This document shows, piece by piece, positions 1 through 6,285 of a DNA stretch of 15,063 nucleotides; position 1 is the first letter of the stretch; each line of letters opens with the position of its first letter. A program made the translations under genes and the position numbers. A model generated the notes under the pieces. The model saw only the letters and a program-made list of their open reading frames with translations, searched no databases and was not told the origin of the DNA. Origin of the DNA: Alcanivorax sp. UBA4485. Its GTDB lineage: Bacteria > Pseudomonadota > Gammaproteobacteria > Pseudomonadales > Alcanivoracaceae. The stretch is taken from NCBI GenBank assembly GCA_002389055.1, contig DGNT01000033.1:1-15063 (forward strand), given 5' to 3'.

Positions 1-72
1 GATGTACTCGTGGCGTGTCCTGGGCGGGCCCACCCGATCCCGGCGCGGGCCTTCTGGAGAGCCAACCCCGGT
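1..72. other. Short non-coding stretch at the window edge
   Basis: These 72 bases lie downstream of the fghA stop codon. I see no convincing gene here, and no GC hairpin followed by a T run on the minus strand that would mark the end of the adhC-fghA transcript. The terminator, if there is one, must lie outside the window. Confidence 0.5.
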
Positions 73-933
73 TCAGCCGCTACGCAGATGATGCGCGTGG
101 TAGCGAAGATGGTCGTCGATAAAGCTGGCGATAAAGAAGTAGGAGTGATCGTACCCCGGCAGCATCCGCAGGGTCAGCGGCACGCCGGCCTGCTTGCAGG
201 CCGCTTCCAGGGCTTCCGGACGCAGCTGCCCGTCCTGGTAGAAGTTGTCCGCCTCGCCCTGGTCCACCTTGATTTCCGCCGGCGCCGGGGCGCCGGTGGC
301 GATCAGTTCGCAGGCGTCCCACTCCTTCCAGGCCTCACGGTCGTCACCCAGGTAGCCGCCCAGCGCTTTCTCGCCCCAGGGGCATTGCGTGGGGTTGGCG
401 ATGGGCGCGAACGCGGACACCGAGGCGTAGCGCTCCGGGTGTTTGAGCGCGCACACCAGGGCGCCGTGGCCGCCCATGGAATGGCCGCTGATCGACTGTT
501 GGCCGTTGAGCGGAAAGTGCCGGGCCACCAGCGCCGGCAGCTCTTCGGTGACGTAGTCGTACATGCGGTAGTGGCGGTTCCAGGGCGCCTCGGTGGCGTT
601 CACGTAGAAGCCGGCGCCGGAACCGAAATCATAGCTGTCATGTTCGCCCAGCAGGTCGGTGCCGCGCGGGCTGGTGTCCGGGCAGACAATCGCCAGGCCC
701 AGTTCCGCGGCGGTGCCATGGGCGCCGGCTTTTTGCATGAAGTTTTCATCCGTGCAGGTGAGGCCGGACAGCCACCACAGTACGGGCACGTCCTTCTCCT
801 CCGCCGCCGGCGGCAGGTAGATGGCGAAGATCATGTCGCAGCCGAGCACCTTGCTGTGGTGCTTGTAGCGCTTCAGCCAGCCGCCGAAGCTTTTGTTCGC
901 GGCGACCAGTTCCAGTTCGTCGGGATGCGTCAT
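73..933 (-). CDS. fghA: S-formylglutathione hydrolase
   Basis: This 286-residue esterase hydrolyses S-formylglutathione to formate and glutathione. It is the second step of glutathione-dependent formaldehyde detoxification in the cytoplasm. The alpha/beta-hydrolase nucleophile elbow GHSMGG puts the catalytic Ser at 152. Asp229 (in QGEAD) and His263 (in GYDHSYF) complete the triad, with the spacing of the esterase D family. The family signature LSGLTCTDENF lies near residues 56-65. I chose the ATG at 931-933 because a clear GGGAGGA Shine-Dalgarno lies 6 nt before it and the protein begins and ends as this family does. The open frame continues upstream through adhC, but that part is only a shadow of adhC. 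The gene starts 17 nt after the adhC stop, so the two are almost surely one operon. Confidence 0.96.
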   Translation of the reverse strand: MTHPDELELVAANKSFGGWLKRYKHHSKVLGCDMIFAIYLPPAAEEKDVPVLWWLSGLTCTDENFMQKAGAHGTAAELGLAIVCPDTSPRGTDLLGEHDSYDFGSGAGFYVNATEAPWNRHYRMYDYVTEELPALVARHFPLNGQQSISGHSMGGHGALVCALKHPERYASVSAFAPIANPTQCPWGEKALGGYLGDDREAWKEWDACELIATGAPAPAEIKVDQGEADNFYQDGQLRPEALEAACKQAGVPLTLRMLPGYDHSYFFIASFIDDHLRYHAHHLRSG

Positions 934-950
934 CGAGAGTCCTCCCGCAA

Positions 951-2060
951 TCAGTAAAGAATGACCGACCGGATGCTTTTGCCTTCGTGCATCAGGTCGA
1001 ACGCCTTGTTGATGTCGTCCAGCGGCATGGTGTGGGTGACGAATTCGTCGATCTTGATCTCGCCGTTCATGTAGCGCTCCACATAGCCGGGCAGTTCGGT
1101 GCGGCCTTTCACGCCGCCGAACGCGGAGCCTTTCCAGACCCGGCCGGTGACCAGCTGGAATGGGCGGGTGCTGATTTCCTCGCCGGCGCCGGCCACACCG
1201 ATGATGATCGATTCGCCCCAGCCCTTGTGGCAGCACTCCAGCGCCGAGCGCATCACATTGACGTTGCCGATGCACTCGAACGAATAGTCCACGCCGCCGT
1301 CGGTGAGCTCGACGATCACTTCCTGGATTGAGTTGCTGTAATCCTTGGGGTTGATGAAGTCGGTGGCGCCGAACTGGCGGGCGATCTTCTCTTTGTCCTT
1401 GTTCACGTCGATGGCGATGATCCGTTCCGCCTTGGCCATCACCGCGCCCTGGATCACCGACAGGCCGATGCCGCCCAGGCCGAACACCGCCACCGTGGAA
1501 CCCGGCTCCACCTTCGCCGTGTTCAGCACCGCGCCGATGCCGGTGGTGACGCCGCAGCCGAGCAGGCAGATCTTGTCCAGCGGCGCTTCCTTGCTGACCT
1601 TGGCCAGGGACACTTCCGGCACCACGGTGTATTCGGAGAAGGTGCTGGTGCCCATGTAGTGGTTCAGTTCGGTGCCGTTGAGGGAGAAGCGGCGGGTGCC
1701 GTCGGGCATCAGGCCCTGGCCCTGGGTGGCGCGCACCGCGGAACACAGGTTGGTCTTGCCGGACAGGCAGAACTTACATTTGCCGCACTCGGCGGTGTAG
1801 AGCGGAATCACATGGTCGCCGGGTTTCACGCTGGTCACGCCTTCGCCCACTTCCTGGACGATGCCCGCACCCTCATGGCCGAACACGGACGGGAACAGCC
1901 CTTCCGGGTCCTTCCCGGACAGGGTGTAGGCGTCGGTATGGCAGACGCCGGTGGCGACGATCTGCACCAGCACTTCACCGGCTTTCGGGCCGGCCACGTC
2001 GATTTCTTCAATCACCAGGGGTTTGCCTGCTTCCCAGGCGACGGCGGCTCTCGATTTCAT
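951..2060 (-). CDS. adhC: S-(hydroxymethyl)glutathione dehydrogenase / class III alcohol dehydrogenase
   Basis: This 369-residue zinc enzyme (also called FrmA) oxidises S-hydroxymethylglutathione, the spontaneous adduct of formaldehyde and glutathione, to S-formylglutathione with NAD+. The catalytic zinc ligands are visible as Cys40 (GVCHTD), His62 (GHEGAG) and Cys169 (LLGCG). The structural zinc ligands are Cys92, 95, 98 and 106. GLGGIG at 194-199 starts the NAD-binding Rossmann fold, and Asp218 sits where the adenosine ribose is held. Arg110, followed by ATQGQGLMPDGT, matches the glutathione-carboxylate site that marks class III enzymes. Length is normal. GGAGA precedes the ATG by about 5 nt. 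It is the first gene of the adhC-fghA pair and is divergent from a LysR regulator 114 bp away, which is the likely controller. Confidence 0.97.
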   Translation of the reverse strand: MKSRAAVAWEAGKPLVIEEIDVAGPKAGEVLVQIVATGVCHTDAYTLSGKDPEGLFPSVFGHEGAGIVQEVGEGVTSVKPGDHVIPLYTAECGKCKFCLSGKTNLCSAVRATQGQGLMPDGTRRFSLNGTELNHYMGTSTFSEYTVVPEVSLAKVSKEAPLDKICLLGCGVTTGIGAVLNTAKVEPGSTVAVFGLGGIGLSVIQGAVMAKAERIIAIDVNKDKEKIARQFGATDFINPKDYSNSIQEVIVELTDGGVDYSFECIGNVNVMRSALECCHKGWGESIIIGVAGAGEEISTRPFQLVTGRVWKGSAFGGVKGRTELPGYVERYMNGEIKIDEFVTHTMPLDDINKAFDLMHEGKSIRSVILY

Positions 2061-2141
2061 GCGCTTCTCCGTAACAGTCAGGACGTCTCACGTCGGATTC
2101 TGGAGCCAGTGTACTGGCGCCGCTTCGCCCTCTTAAGGCAT

Positions 2142-2172
2142 TATTTCGCAATAGATTATTGCTCAGGAGCAA
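2142..2172. promoter_or_regulatory. Cluster of overlapping dyads, candidate LysR binding site
   Basis: Three perfect inverted repeats overlap in 31 bp of the adhC/lysR gap. They are TATT-N4-AATA (2142-2153), GCAATA-GAT-TATTGC (2148-2162) and TTGCTC-AG-GAGCAA (2159-2172). The region is AT-rich against GC-rich surroundings, and the first dyad fits the T-N11-A pattern of LysR boxes. The last dyad contains the Shine-Dalgarno AGGAG of the regulator gene and ends 2 nt before its ATG. The position suits autoregulation plus control of divergent adhC. The repeats are seen directly; the protein that binds them is an inference. Confidence 0.55.
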
Positions 2173-2174
2173 CA

Positions 2175-3053
2175 ATGCAGCACTGGGATCGCATCGAGGC
2201 CTTCGTCGAAGTGGTGAGGCACGAATCCTTCGCCGGGGCGGCCCGGGGCCTGGGGGTCTCCAGCTCCCACGTCAGCCGGCTGGTGGCGCGCCTGGAGACC
2301 CAGCTCGGCACCCAATTGCTGTACCGGACCACCCGCCGCCTGCGGCTCACCGACGCCGGCGCCGTTTACTTTGAGCACTGCGCGCAGCTGTTCGACGGCT
2401 TCCAGGAGGCGCTCACCGCGATCAGCGACTACCAGCGCCGCCCCACCGGCGTGCTCAAGCTCACCTGCGCCACCACCTTCGGCGAGCAATTCATCGCCCC
2501 GCTGGTCAACGACTTCCTCGCCGAGCACCCGCAGCTGTCGGTACGCATGGACTTCACCAACCGGCCGGTGGACATCGTCGACGAAGGGTTCGACGTGGCG
2601 GTGCGCACCGGCGCCCTGCCCGATTCCTCGCTGATCGCCCGCAAGCTGTGCCCGCGCCGGGAGTACGTGGTGGGTTCGGCGGATTACTTCGAGCGTCACC
2701 CGCGCCCCCACACCCTGGGCGAACTGGCCGGCCACAACTGCCTGCTCGGGTCCGCCGACCACTGGACCTTCGACCTGGATGGCCAGCACCGCGTCTGGCG
2801 GGTGGAGGGCAACTGGCGCGCCAATTCCGGCCTGGCGCTGCTGGACGCGGTGCGCAAAGGGCTGGGGCTGGCGCAGTTGCCCGATTACTACGTGCGTGAG
2901 GGCCTCGAGCGTGGCGAGCTGGTGTCGGTGCTGGACGCCCACGCCTGCACCCACACCGCGGTCTGGGTGGTCTATCCACGCCACCGGCATTTGTCCCCCA
3001 AGGTACGCCAGTTCGTGGATTTCCTGGTGGCCGGCATGGACGGGCGCGCTTGA
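2175..3053 (+). CDS. gfnR: LysR-family regulator of the formaldehyde-oxidation genes (GfnR-like)
   Basis: This 292-residue protein has the LysR architecture: an N-terminal winged helix-turn-helix (about residues 5-62, recognition region around AARGLGVSSSHVSRLVARLE) and a periplasmic-binding-protein-like effector domain (about 90-288). It belongs to the CrgA-like LysR group. The open frame runs far upstream through adhC, but the true start is the ATG at 2175: CAGGAG lies about 5 nt before it and MQHWDRIEAFVEV is the standard LysR N-terminus. Pseudomonas has the same divergent arrangement with adhC-fghA, where the LysR protein GfnR activates formaldehyde detoxification. I assign the name by that context. 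The neighbouring dkgB on the other side is another possible target, since E. coli also has a LysR gene (yafC) beside dkgB. Confidence 0.8.
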   Translation: MQHWDRIEAFVEVVRHESFAGAARGLGVSSSHVSRLVARLETQLGTQLLYRTTRRLRLTDAGAVYFEHCAQLFDGFQEALTAISDYQRRPTGVLKLTCATTFGEQFIAPLVNDFLAEHPQLSVRMDFTNRPVDIVDEGFDVAVRTGALPDSSLIARKLCPRREYVVGSADYFERHPRPHTLGELAGHNCLLGSADHWTFDLDGQHRVWRVEGNWRANSGLALLDAVRKGLGLAQLPDYYVREGLERGELVSVLDAHACTHTAVWVVYPRHRHLSPKVRQFVDFLVAGMDGRA

Positions 3054-3112
3054 AAGCGGCGGTCGTCATCATCAGGTAGAGGTCAGACACGCCACGAACG
3101 CAAGGAGAGAAC

Positions 3113-3922
3113 ATGGCTAAGGCAACCCTCCCGGCCCTGGGCCTGGGCACCTTCCGGCTCAAGGGCGAGCCGCTGATGGGCAGCATCCACAAGGCCCTGG
3201 ACCTGGGCTACCGCCACATCGACACTGCCCAGATGTACGACAACGAGGAGACCGTGGGGGCCGCGCTGGACGCCCATGACGTCCCCCGCGACGAGGTGTT
3301 CCTGACCACCAAAATCTGGCACGACCGGCTGCAGCACGACGACCTTTTACAAAGTTTGCAGGAAAGCGTAAACCGGCTGCGCGTGGACGCGGTGGATCTG
3401 GCGTTGATCCATTGGCCGAGCCCCAACGACGACGTGCCCATGGACGAATACATCGGCGCCCTGGCCGAGGCCAAAAAACGGGGCCTGGCCAAAAACGTGG
3501 GCGTATCCAACTTCACCGTGGCGCAACTGGAACGGGCGCTCAGCGTGCCCGGCGGCGAGGAACTGGTGACCAACCAGGTGGAAGTGCACCCCTTCCTCAC
3601 CAACCGCAAAGTGGTGGACGCGATCAAACGTGCCGGCCTCACCGTGACCGCCTACATGCCGCTGGCGGTGGGTAAGGTGCTGGAGGACGACACCCTCAAG
3701 AAACTGGGTGAGAAGTACGACGCCTCCGCCGCCCAGGTGGTGCTTGCCTGGCTGCACCAGCAAGACATCGTGGTGATCCCGTCGTCCACCAAGGAAGCGC
3801 ACCTGAAAGCCAACATGGCGGCGCTGGATATCAAGCTGGAGCAGGCCGACATGGACGCCATCGACGCCCTTAACCGGGACGAGCGCATTGCCGACCCGGA
3901 TTTCGCCCCGGACTGGGACTGA
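3113..3922 (+). CDS. dkgB: Aldo/keto reductase, 2,5-diketo-D-gluconate reductase B type
   Basis: This 269-residue NADPH-dependent reductase has a TIM-barrel fold and acts on aldehydes and ketones such as methylglyoxal, other 2-oxoaldehydes and 2,5-diketogluconate. The aldo/keto reductase tetrad is Asp37, Tyr42, Lys67 and His100, seen in HIDTAQMYDNE, TTKIW and LIHWPSPND. The cofactor-binding IPSSTK motif lies near the C-terminus. Length, the LIHWPSPND stretch and the C-terminal APDWD ending closely match E. coli DkgB (267 aa, ending APEWD). AAGGAGA precedes the ATG by 4 nt. It follows the LysR gene by 59 nt on the same strand, so co-transcription is possible. Carbonyl detoxification would fit beside the formaldehyde operon, but the physiological substrate cannot be read from sequence. 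Confidence 0.88.
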   Translation: MAKATLPALGLGTFRLKGEPLMGSIHKALDLGYRHIDTAQMYDNEETVGAALDAHDVPRDEVFLTTKIWHDRLQHDDLLQSLQESVNRLRVDAVDLALIHWPSPNDDVPMDEYIGALAEAKKRGLAKNVGVSNFTVAQLERALSVPGGEELVTNQVEVHPFLTNRKVVDAIKRAGLTVTAYMPLAVGKVLEDDTLKKLGEKYDASAAQVVLAWLHQQDIVVIPSSTKEAHLKANMAALDIKLEQADMDAIDALNRDERIADPDFAPDWD

Positions 3923-3965
3923 CGGCGGGCAAGACAAAGCGCCCGTCAGGCTCTAGCATGCGGGC

Positions 3966-4985
3966 ATGGAGCGAATTCCCCACGATAAGCTTGATGCCCG
4001 TCAGTTCGACCGCGACGAACGCCTTGAAGTCTGGCGTCAGAGCGTCGAGCCCCTGTTCGATTGCCGGGCCGCCCGCGAGGTCACCGGCCGGGATTTCGAG
4101 GGTGGGCTGGAGAGTTTCAATCTCGGCCAGACGCTGATCGCGCGCAGTGAATTCACGCCTCTGCACTTCCAGCGGGACCGTCGCACTTCCGACGACCACC
4201 TGCTGGTGCAGCTGTACACCCACGGCGGCTATCAGGGCTACAACGGCGACCGCAAAGTGCAGGTGGGCCCCGGCGACATCAGCCTGCTGGACATGGGGCT
4301 GGGCCTGGAAACCCTGGCGCCGCGCTCCGGCAACTTGTCCCTGGTGATTCCCCGCGACCGCTTCTTCGCCCTCACCAAACCGGCGGACTACCGGCCCGGC
4401 ACGGTGCTGCGCGCCGGCACCCCGCTGGCGAGTATTCTTGCCAACCATCTGTCCAGTGTTTGGGAGACGCTCGCGGACGCCTCCGTGGAAGACCTGCCGG
4501 CCATCAACCGCACCCTGGTGGGTGCGGTGGCCGGCGCGTTTTGCCAGGGGCCGGTGCGCGAGGACGCGGCGATGCCGTTCGAGGACGCCGCCCGCGACGC
4601 AGTCCGTGCTTTCATCGTTCACAACCTGGATGACCCGGGGCTGGGCCCAGCCCGGCTGTGCCGGCGTTTCGGCCTGTCGCGCACCCGGCTGTACCGGCTG
4701 TTCGAGCCGTTCGGCGGCGTCGCCGGGTATATCCGCGAACAGCGCCTGGAGCGGGCGTTCCGTGAGCTTGCCGAGCGTGATCTGGGGCAGCGGCGTCTGG
4801 TCGAGGTGGCGCTGGAGTGCGGCTTCGACAGCCAGAGCCATTTCTGTCGCCTGTTCCGTCAGCGCTTCGGCATGACCCCCGGTGAGGCGATGGAGCAGGG
4901 GCGCTCCGCCCGCGCCCGCCGTTCGCTGGCGGACGGTGACGGGCCGTCACCGCCGGAGTTCCGCGACTGGTTGCTCCGTCTCTGA
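3966..4985 (+). CDS. AraC-family transcriptional regulator
   Basis: This 339-residue regulator has an N-terminal effector/dimerisation domain (about 20-190) of the kind often called AraC_binding_2, with the pattern HLLVQLYTHGGYQGY and a VGPGDISLLD turn typical of cupin-like sensors. The C-terminal AraC/XylS DNA-binding domain (about 215-315) has two helix-turn-helices: ARLCRRFGLSRTRLYRLF, then LVEVALECGFDSQSHFCRLFRQRFGMTPGE. I kept the ATG at 3966 because no other in-frame start suits the full domain, although there is no good Shine-Dalgarno before it. It lies 43 nt after dkgB and may be read from that transcript. It is followed by a strong terminator. The target and inducer are unknown; dkgB or the convergent hydrolase are candidates by position only. 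Confidence 0.88.
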   Translation: MERIPHDKLDARQFDRDERLEVWRQSVEPLFDCRAAREVTGRDFEGGLESFNLGQTLIARSEFTPLHFQRDRRTSDDHLLVQLYTHGGYQGYNGDRKVQVGPGDISLLDMGLGLETLAPRSGNLSLVIPRDRFFALTKPADYRPGTVLRAGTPLASILANHLSSVWETLADASVEDLPAINRTLVGAVAGAFCQGPVREDAAMPFEDAARDAVRAFIVHNLDDPGLGPARLCRRFGLSRTRLYRLFEPFGGVAGYIREQRLERAFRELAERDLGQRRLVEVALECGFDSQSHFCRLFRQRFGMTPGEAMEQGRSARARRSLADGDGPSPPEFRDWLLRL

Positions 4986-5036
4986 GCAACGGCCCCGGCG
5001 GGACGAATCGTCAATCCAGCGGGAAACATCCGTGCA

Positions 5037-5088
5037 AGCGTTCGGCCGGCCCGGCCCGCACAATGCGGGGGCGAGTTAGCGGAACGCT
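5037..5088. other. Nested inverted repeat downstream of the AraC gene
   Basis: An outer pair AGCGTTC (5037-5043) / GAACGCT (5082-5088) encloses a perfect hairpin CCCGCA-CAA-TGCGGG (5055-5069). It lies in the non-coding 3' region of the AraC gene, before the main terminator, and is followed by CTTTT at 5091-5095. It may be a second, weaker terminator or a processing/stabilising structure in the 3' untranslated region. The pairing is seen; a role is inferred. Confidence 0.35.
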
Positions 5089-5114
5089 ATCTTTTGCATA
5101 TTCGGGTTGTGAGC

Positions 5115-5143
5115 AAGCCCCGGGGGTTTCCCCGGGGCTTTTT
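5115..5143 (+). terminator. Strong rho-independent terminator between convergent genes
   Basis: A perfect 11-bp stem, AAGCCCCGGGG (5115-5125) paired with CCCCGGGGCTT (5130-5140), closes a GTTT loop and runs into TTTTT (5139-5143). It ends plus-strand transcription from the AraC gene and possibly from the LysR and dkgB genes. On the minus strand the same stem is preceded by AAAAA but followed by GCTC rather than a T run, so it works mainly in the plus direction. Its last T residues overlap the minus-strand stop codon of the hydrolase at 5142-5144. Confidence 0.9.
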
Positions 5144-6026
5144 AATGGGCGGGTGTCAGCGTGCGCGCCAGGAAGGCGGCCCCGGCGTTCTCGGCGGCGC
5201 CGCCGAACAGAAACGCCGCCACATGGCCCTTGCCGCGCAGCAGTAGCAATTCGTTGTCGACGCCGTTGGCGTTGAGCGCGGTGCGGTAGTCTTGCGCGTG
5301 GTCCACCGGCACCACCGAATCCAGGGTGCCGTGGTACAGCAGGTGCGGCGGCGTATCGGGGGTCACATGGGTGATCGGCGAGGCGGCCGCGTAGGTGGCG
5401 GCGTTACTCGCCTGGGGCCCGCCCAGGAACTGCGGTACCAGGGTGCCGCCCTCGAATTTGCGCAGGTCCGTGGGCGTGCCGCCGGCGACGACCGCCCGTG
5501 GCCGGGTCACCGGGCCGCCGTAGGGCTCGTTCAGCGGGTTTTCGGCGTCCGCCGCCACGGTGGCCAGCAGTGTCACCAGGTGGGCGCCGGAAGAATAACC
5601 CCAGGCGCCCACCCGCGACCGGTCGATGCGGTAATCGTCCGCGTGCACATGCAGCCAGCGCATCGCCATCTGCAGATCATGGAGCTGCGCCGGGAAGGTG
5701 TACTCCGGCGCGAAACGGTATTCGATATTCACCACCACGAAACCCTGCTCGGCGAGCCGCCGCGACAGTTCCGCCGTGTCCTCCGGGGAGCGCCGCTCCC
5801 AACCGCCGCCGTGCACCATCAGCACCGCCGGATAACGGCCGCTCGGCGCCGGGCGGTAGATGTCCGCGTGCAGGGCTTGCGGCCATTCATCGGGCGTGTA
5901 AACCCGGTCTTCAATAACCGTGACGTCATAGTCGGGCAGCGCCGGTGGTTCTCCCTCCGGCGCGCCCAGATGGCGCACACAGCCGGTGACGGCCAGGGTG
6001 CACAGAAGCAGCAGGATTAATCTCAT
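5142..6026 (-). CDS. Outer-membrane-type lipoprotein of the alpha/beta-hydrolase fold (esterase/lipase family)
   Basis: This 294-residue protein starts with a lipoprotein signal: MR, a hydrophobic run, then lipobox VTGC with the acylated Cys at 16. Residue +2 is Val, not Asp, so outer-membrane sorting is expected. The mature part is an alpha/beta-hydrolase of the hormone-sensitive-lipase/BD-FAE kind. It has the oxyanion motif HGGGW (72-76), the nucleophile elbow GYSSG with Ser145, and probable acid and base Asp236 (HGTLDSVVP) and His268 (GKGHVAAF). The order is complete, so it should be an active carboxylesterase facing the periplasm. The substrate is unknown. GGAG lies 6 nt before the ATG. 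It is convergent with the AraC gene and is cut off from the DegV gene upstream by a 259-bp repeat-filled gap, so it is probably transcribed alone. Confidence 0.88.
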   Translation of the reverse strand: MRLILLLLCTLAVTGCVRHLGAPEGEPPALPDYDVTVIEDRVYTPDEWPQALHADIYRPAPSGRYPAVLMVHGGGWERRSPEDTAELSRRLAEQGFVVVNIEYRFAPEYTFPAQLHDLQMAMRWLHVHADDYRIDRSRVGAWGYSSGAHLVTLLATVAADAENPLNEPYGGPVTRPRAVVAGGTPTDLRKFEGGTLVPQFLGGPQASNAATYAAASPITHVTPDTPPHLLYHGTLDSVVPVDHAQDYRTALNANGVDNELLLLRGKGHVAAFLFGGAAENAGAAFLARTLTPAH

Positions 6027-6106
6027 GGAGGGCTCCGCGGATAATAAGAACCGCTACGCTAAACGCGGACCAATCAATGGTGGGTGAGGGCGGCGGGTTT
6101 TGTGGA

Positions 6107-6136
6107 CTTGTGGGAGCGGGCCCCGCCCGCGAAAGG
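6107..6136 (+). repeat. Left REP unit of the REPIN
   Basis: A 30-nt unit: the conserved head CTTGTGGGAGC, a hairpin whose stem is GCGGGC/GCCCGC with a CCC loop, and the tail GCGAAAGG. It is the same length as the right unit and identical to it in head and tail, differing in the stem and loop. Confidence 0.8.
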
Positions 6137-6223
6137 GAGCGAAGCTCCCGGCGGGATGCCAGAGGCCTTTCCTAAAGGCAGTGCCATCAGCGTCTCTGGA
6201 ATCCTGCCGGCCGGCAAAGCCGG

Positions 6224-6253
6224 CCTTTCGCTTGCAAGGCAAGCTCCCACAAG
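6224..6253 (-). repeat. Right REP unit of the REPIN
   Basis: Read on the minus strand, this 30-nt unit has the same head CTTGTGGGAGC and tail GCGAAAGG as the left unit. Its stem is GCTTGC/GCAAGC with a CTT loop. Both sides of the stem differ from the left unit in a matching way, so pairing is kept. Confidence 0.8.
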
Positions 6254-6285
6254 CCGCTCTTACAAGCCTCGTAGCCGCAACCGGT

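Larger units (their letters stand above)
6107..6253. mobile_element. REPIN: two REP sequences in inverted orientation with a structured middle
   Basis: This 147-bp element fills most of the gap between the hydrolase and DegV genes. Its ends are a perfect 11-bp inverted repeat, CTTGTGGGAGC (6107-6117) and GCTCCCACAAG (6243-6253). Inside are five perfect hairpins with 3-nt loops: GCGGGC at 6116-6130, GGGAGC at 6135-6149, GCCTTT at 6165-6179, GGCCGGC at 6209-6225 and GCTTGC at 6230-6244. Longer-range pairs link the halves: GCGAAAGG/CCTTTCGC (6129-6136/6224-6231), GGCGGGAT/ATCCTGCC (6150-6157/6201-6208, one G-T pair) and CCAGAG/CTCTGG (6159-6164/6194-6199). REP doublets of this kind are spread in Pseudomonas-like genomes by RAYT transposases acting in trans; no such gene is in the window. 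The family assignment rests on recognition of the TTGTGGGAGC arm and the layout. Confidence 0.85.

Noticed and set aside
934..1746. Upstream extension of the fghA open frame into adhC
   Set aside because: The extra part lies inside adhC in another frame and reads as low-complexity Arg/His/Gly-rich sequence. The ATG at 933 has a strong Shine-Dalgarno and the family N-terminus.
1659..2174. N-terminal extension of the LysR gene across adhC
   Set aside because: It is antisense to adhC and crosses the dyad-rich regulatory gap. The LysR domain begins at the ATG at 2175, which has its own ribosome site.
3923..3965. Terminator between dkgB and the AraC gene
   Set aside because: An imperfect GC-rich inverted repeat (GACGG...CCGTC) with mismatches is present, but no T run follows it.
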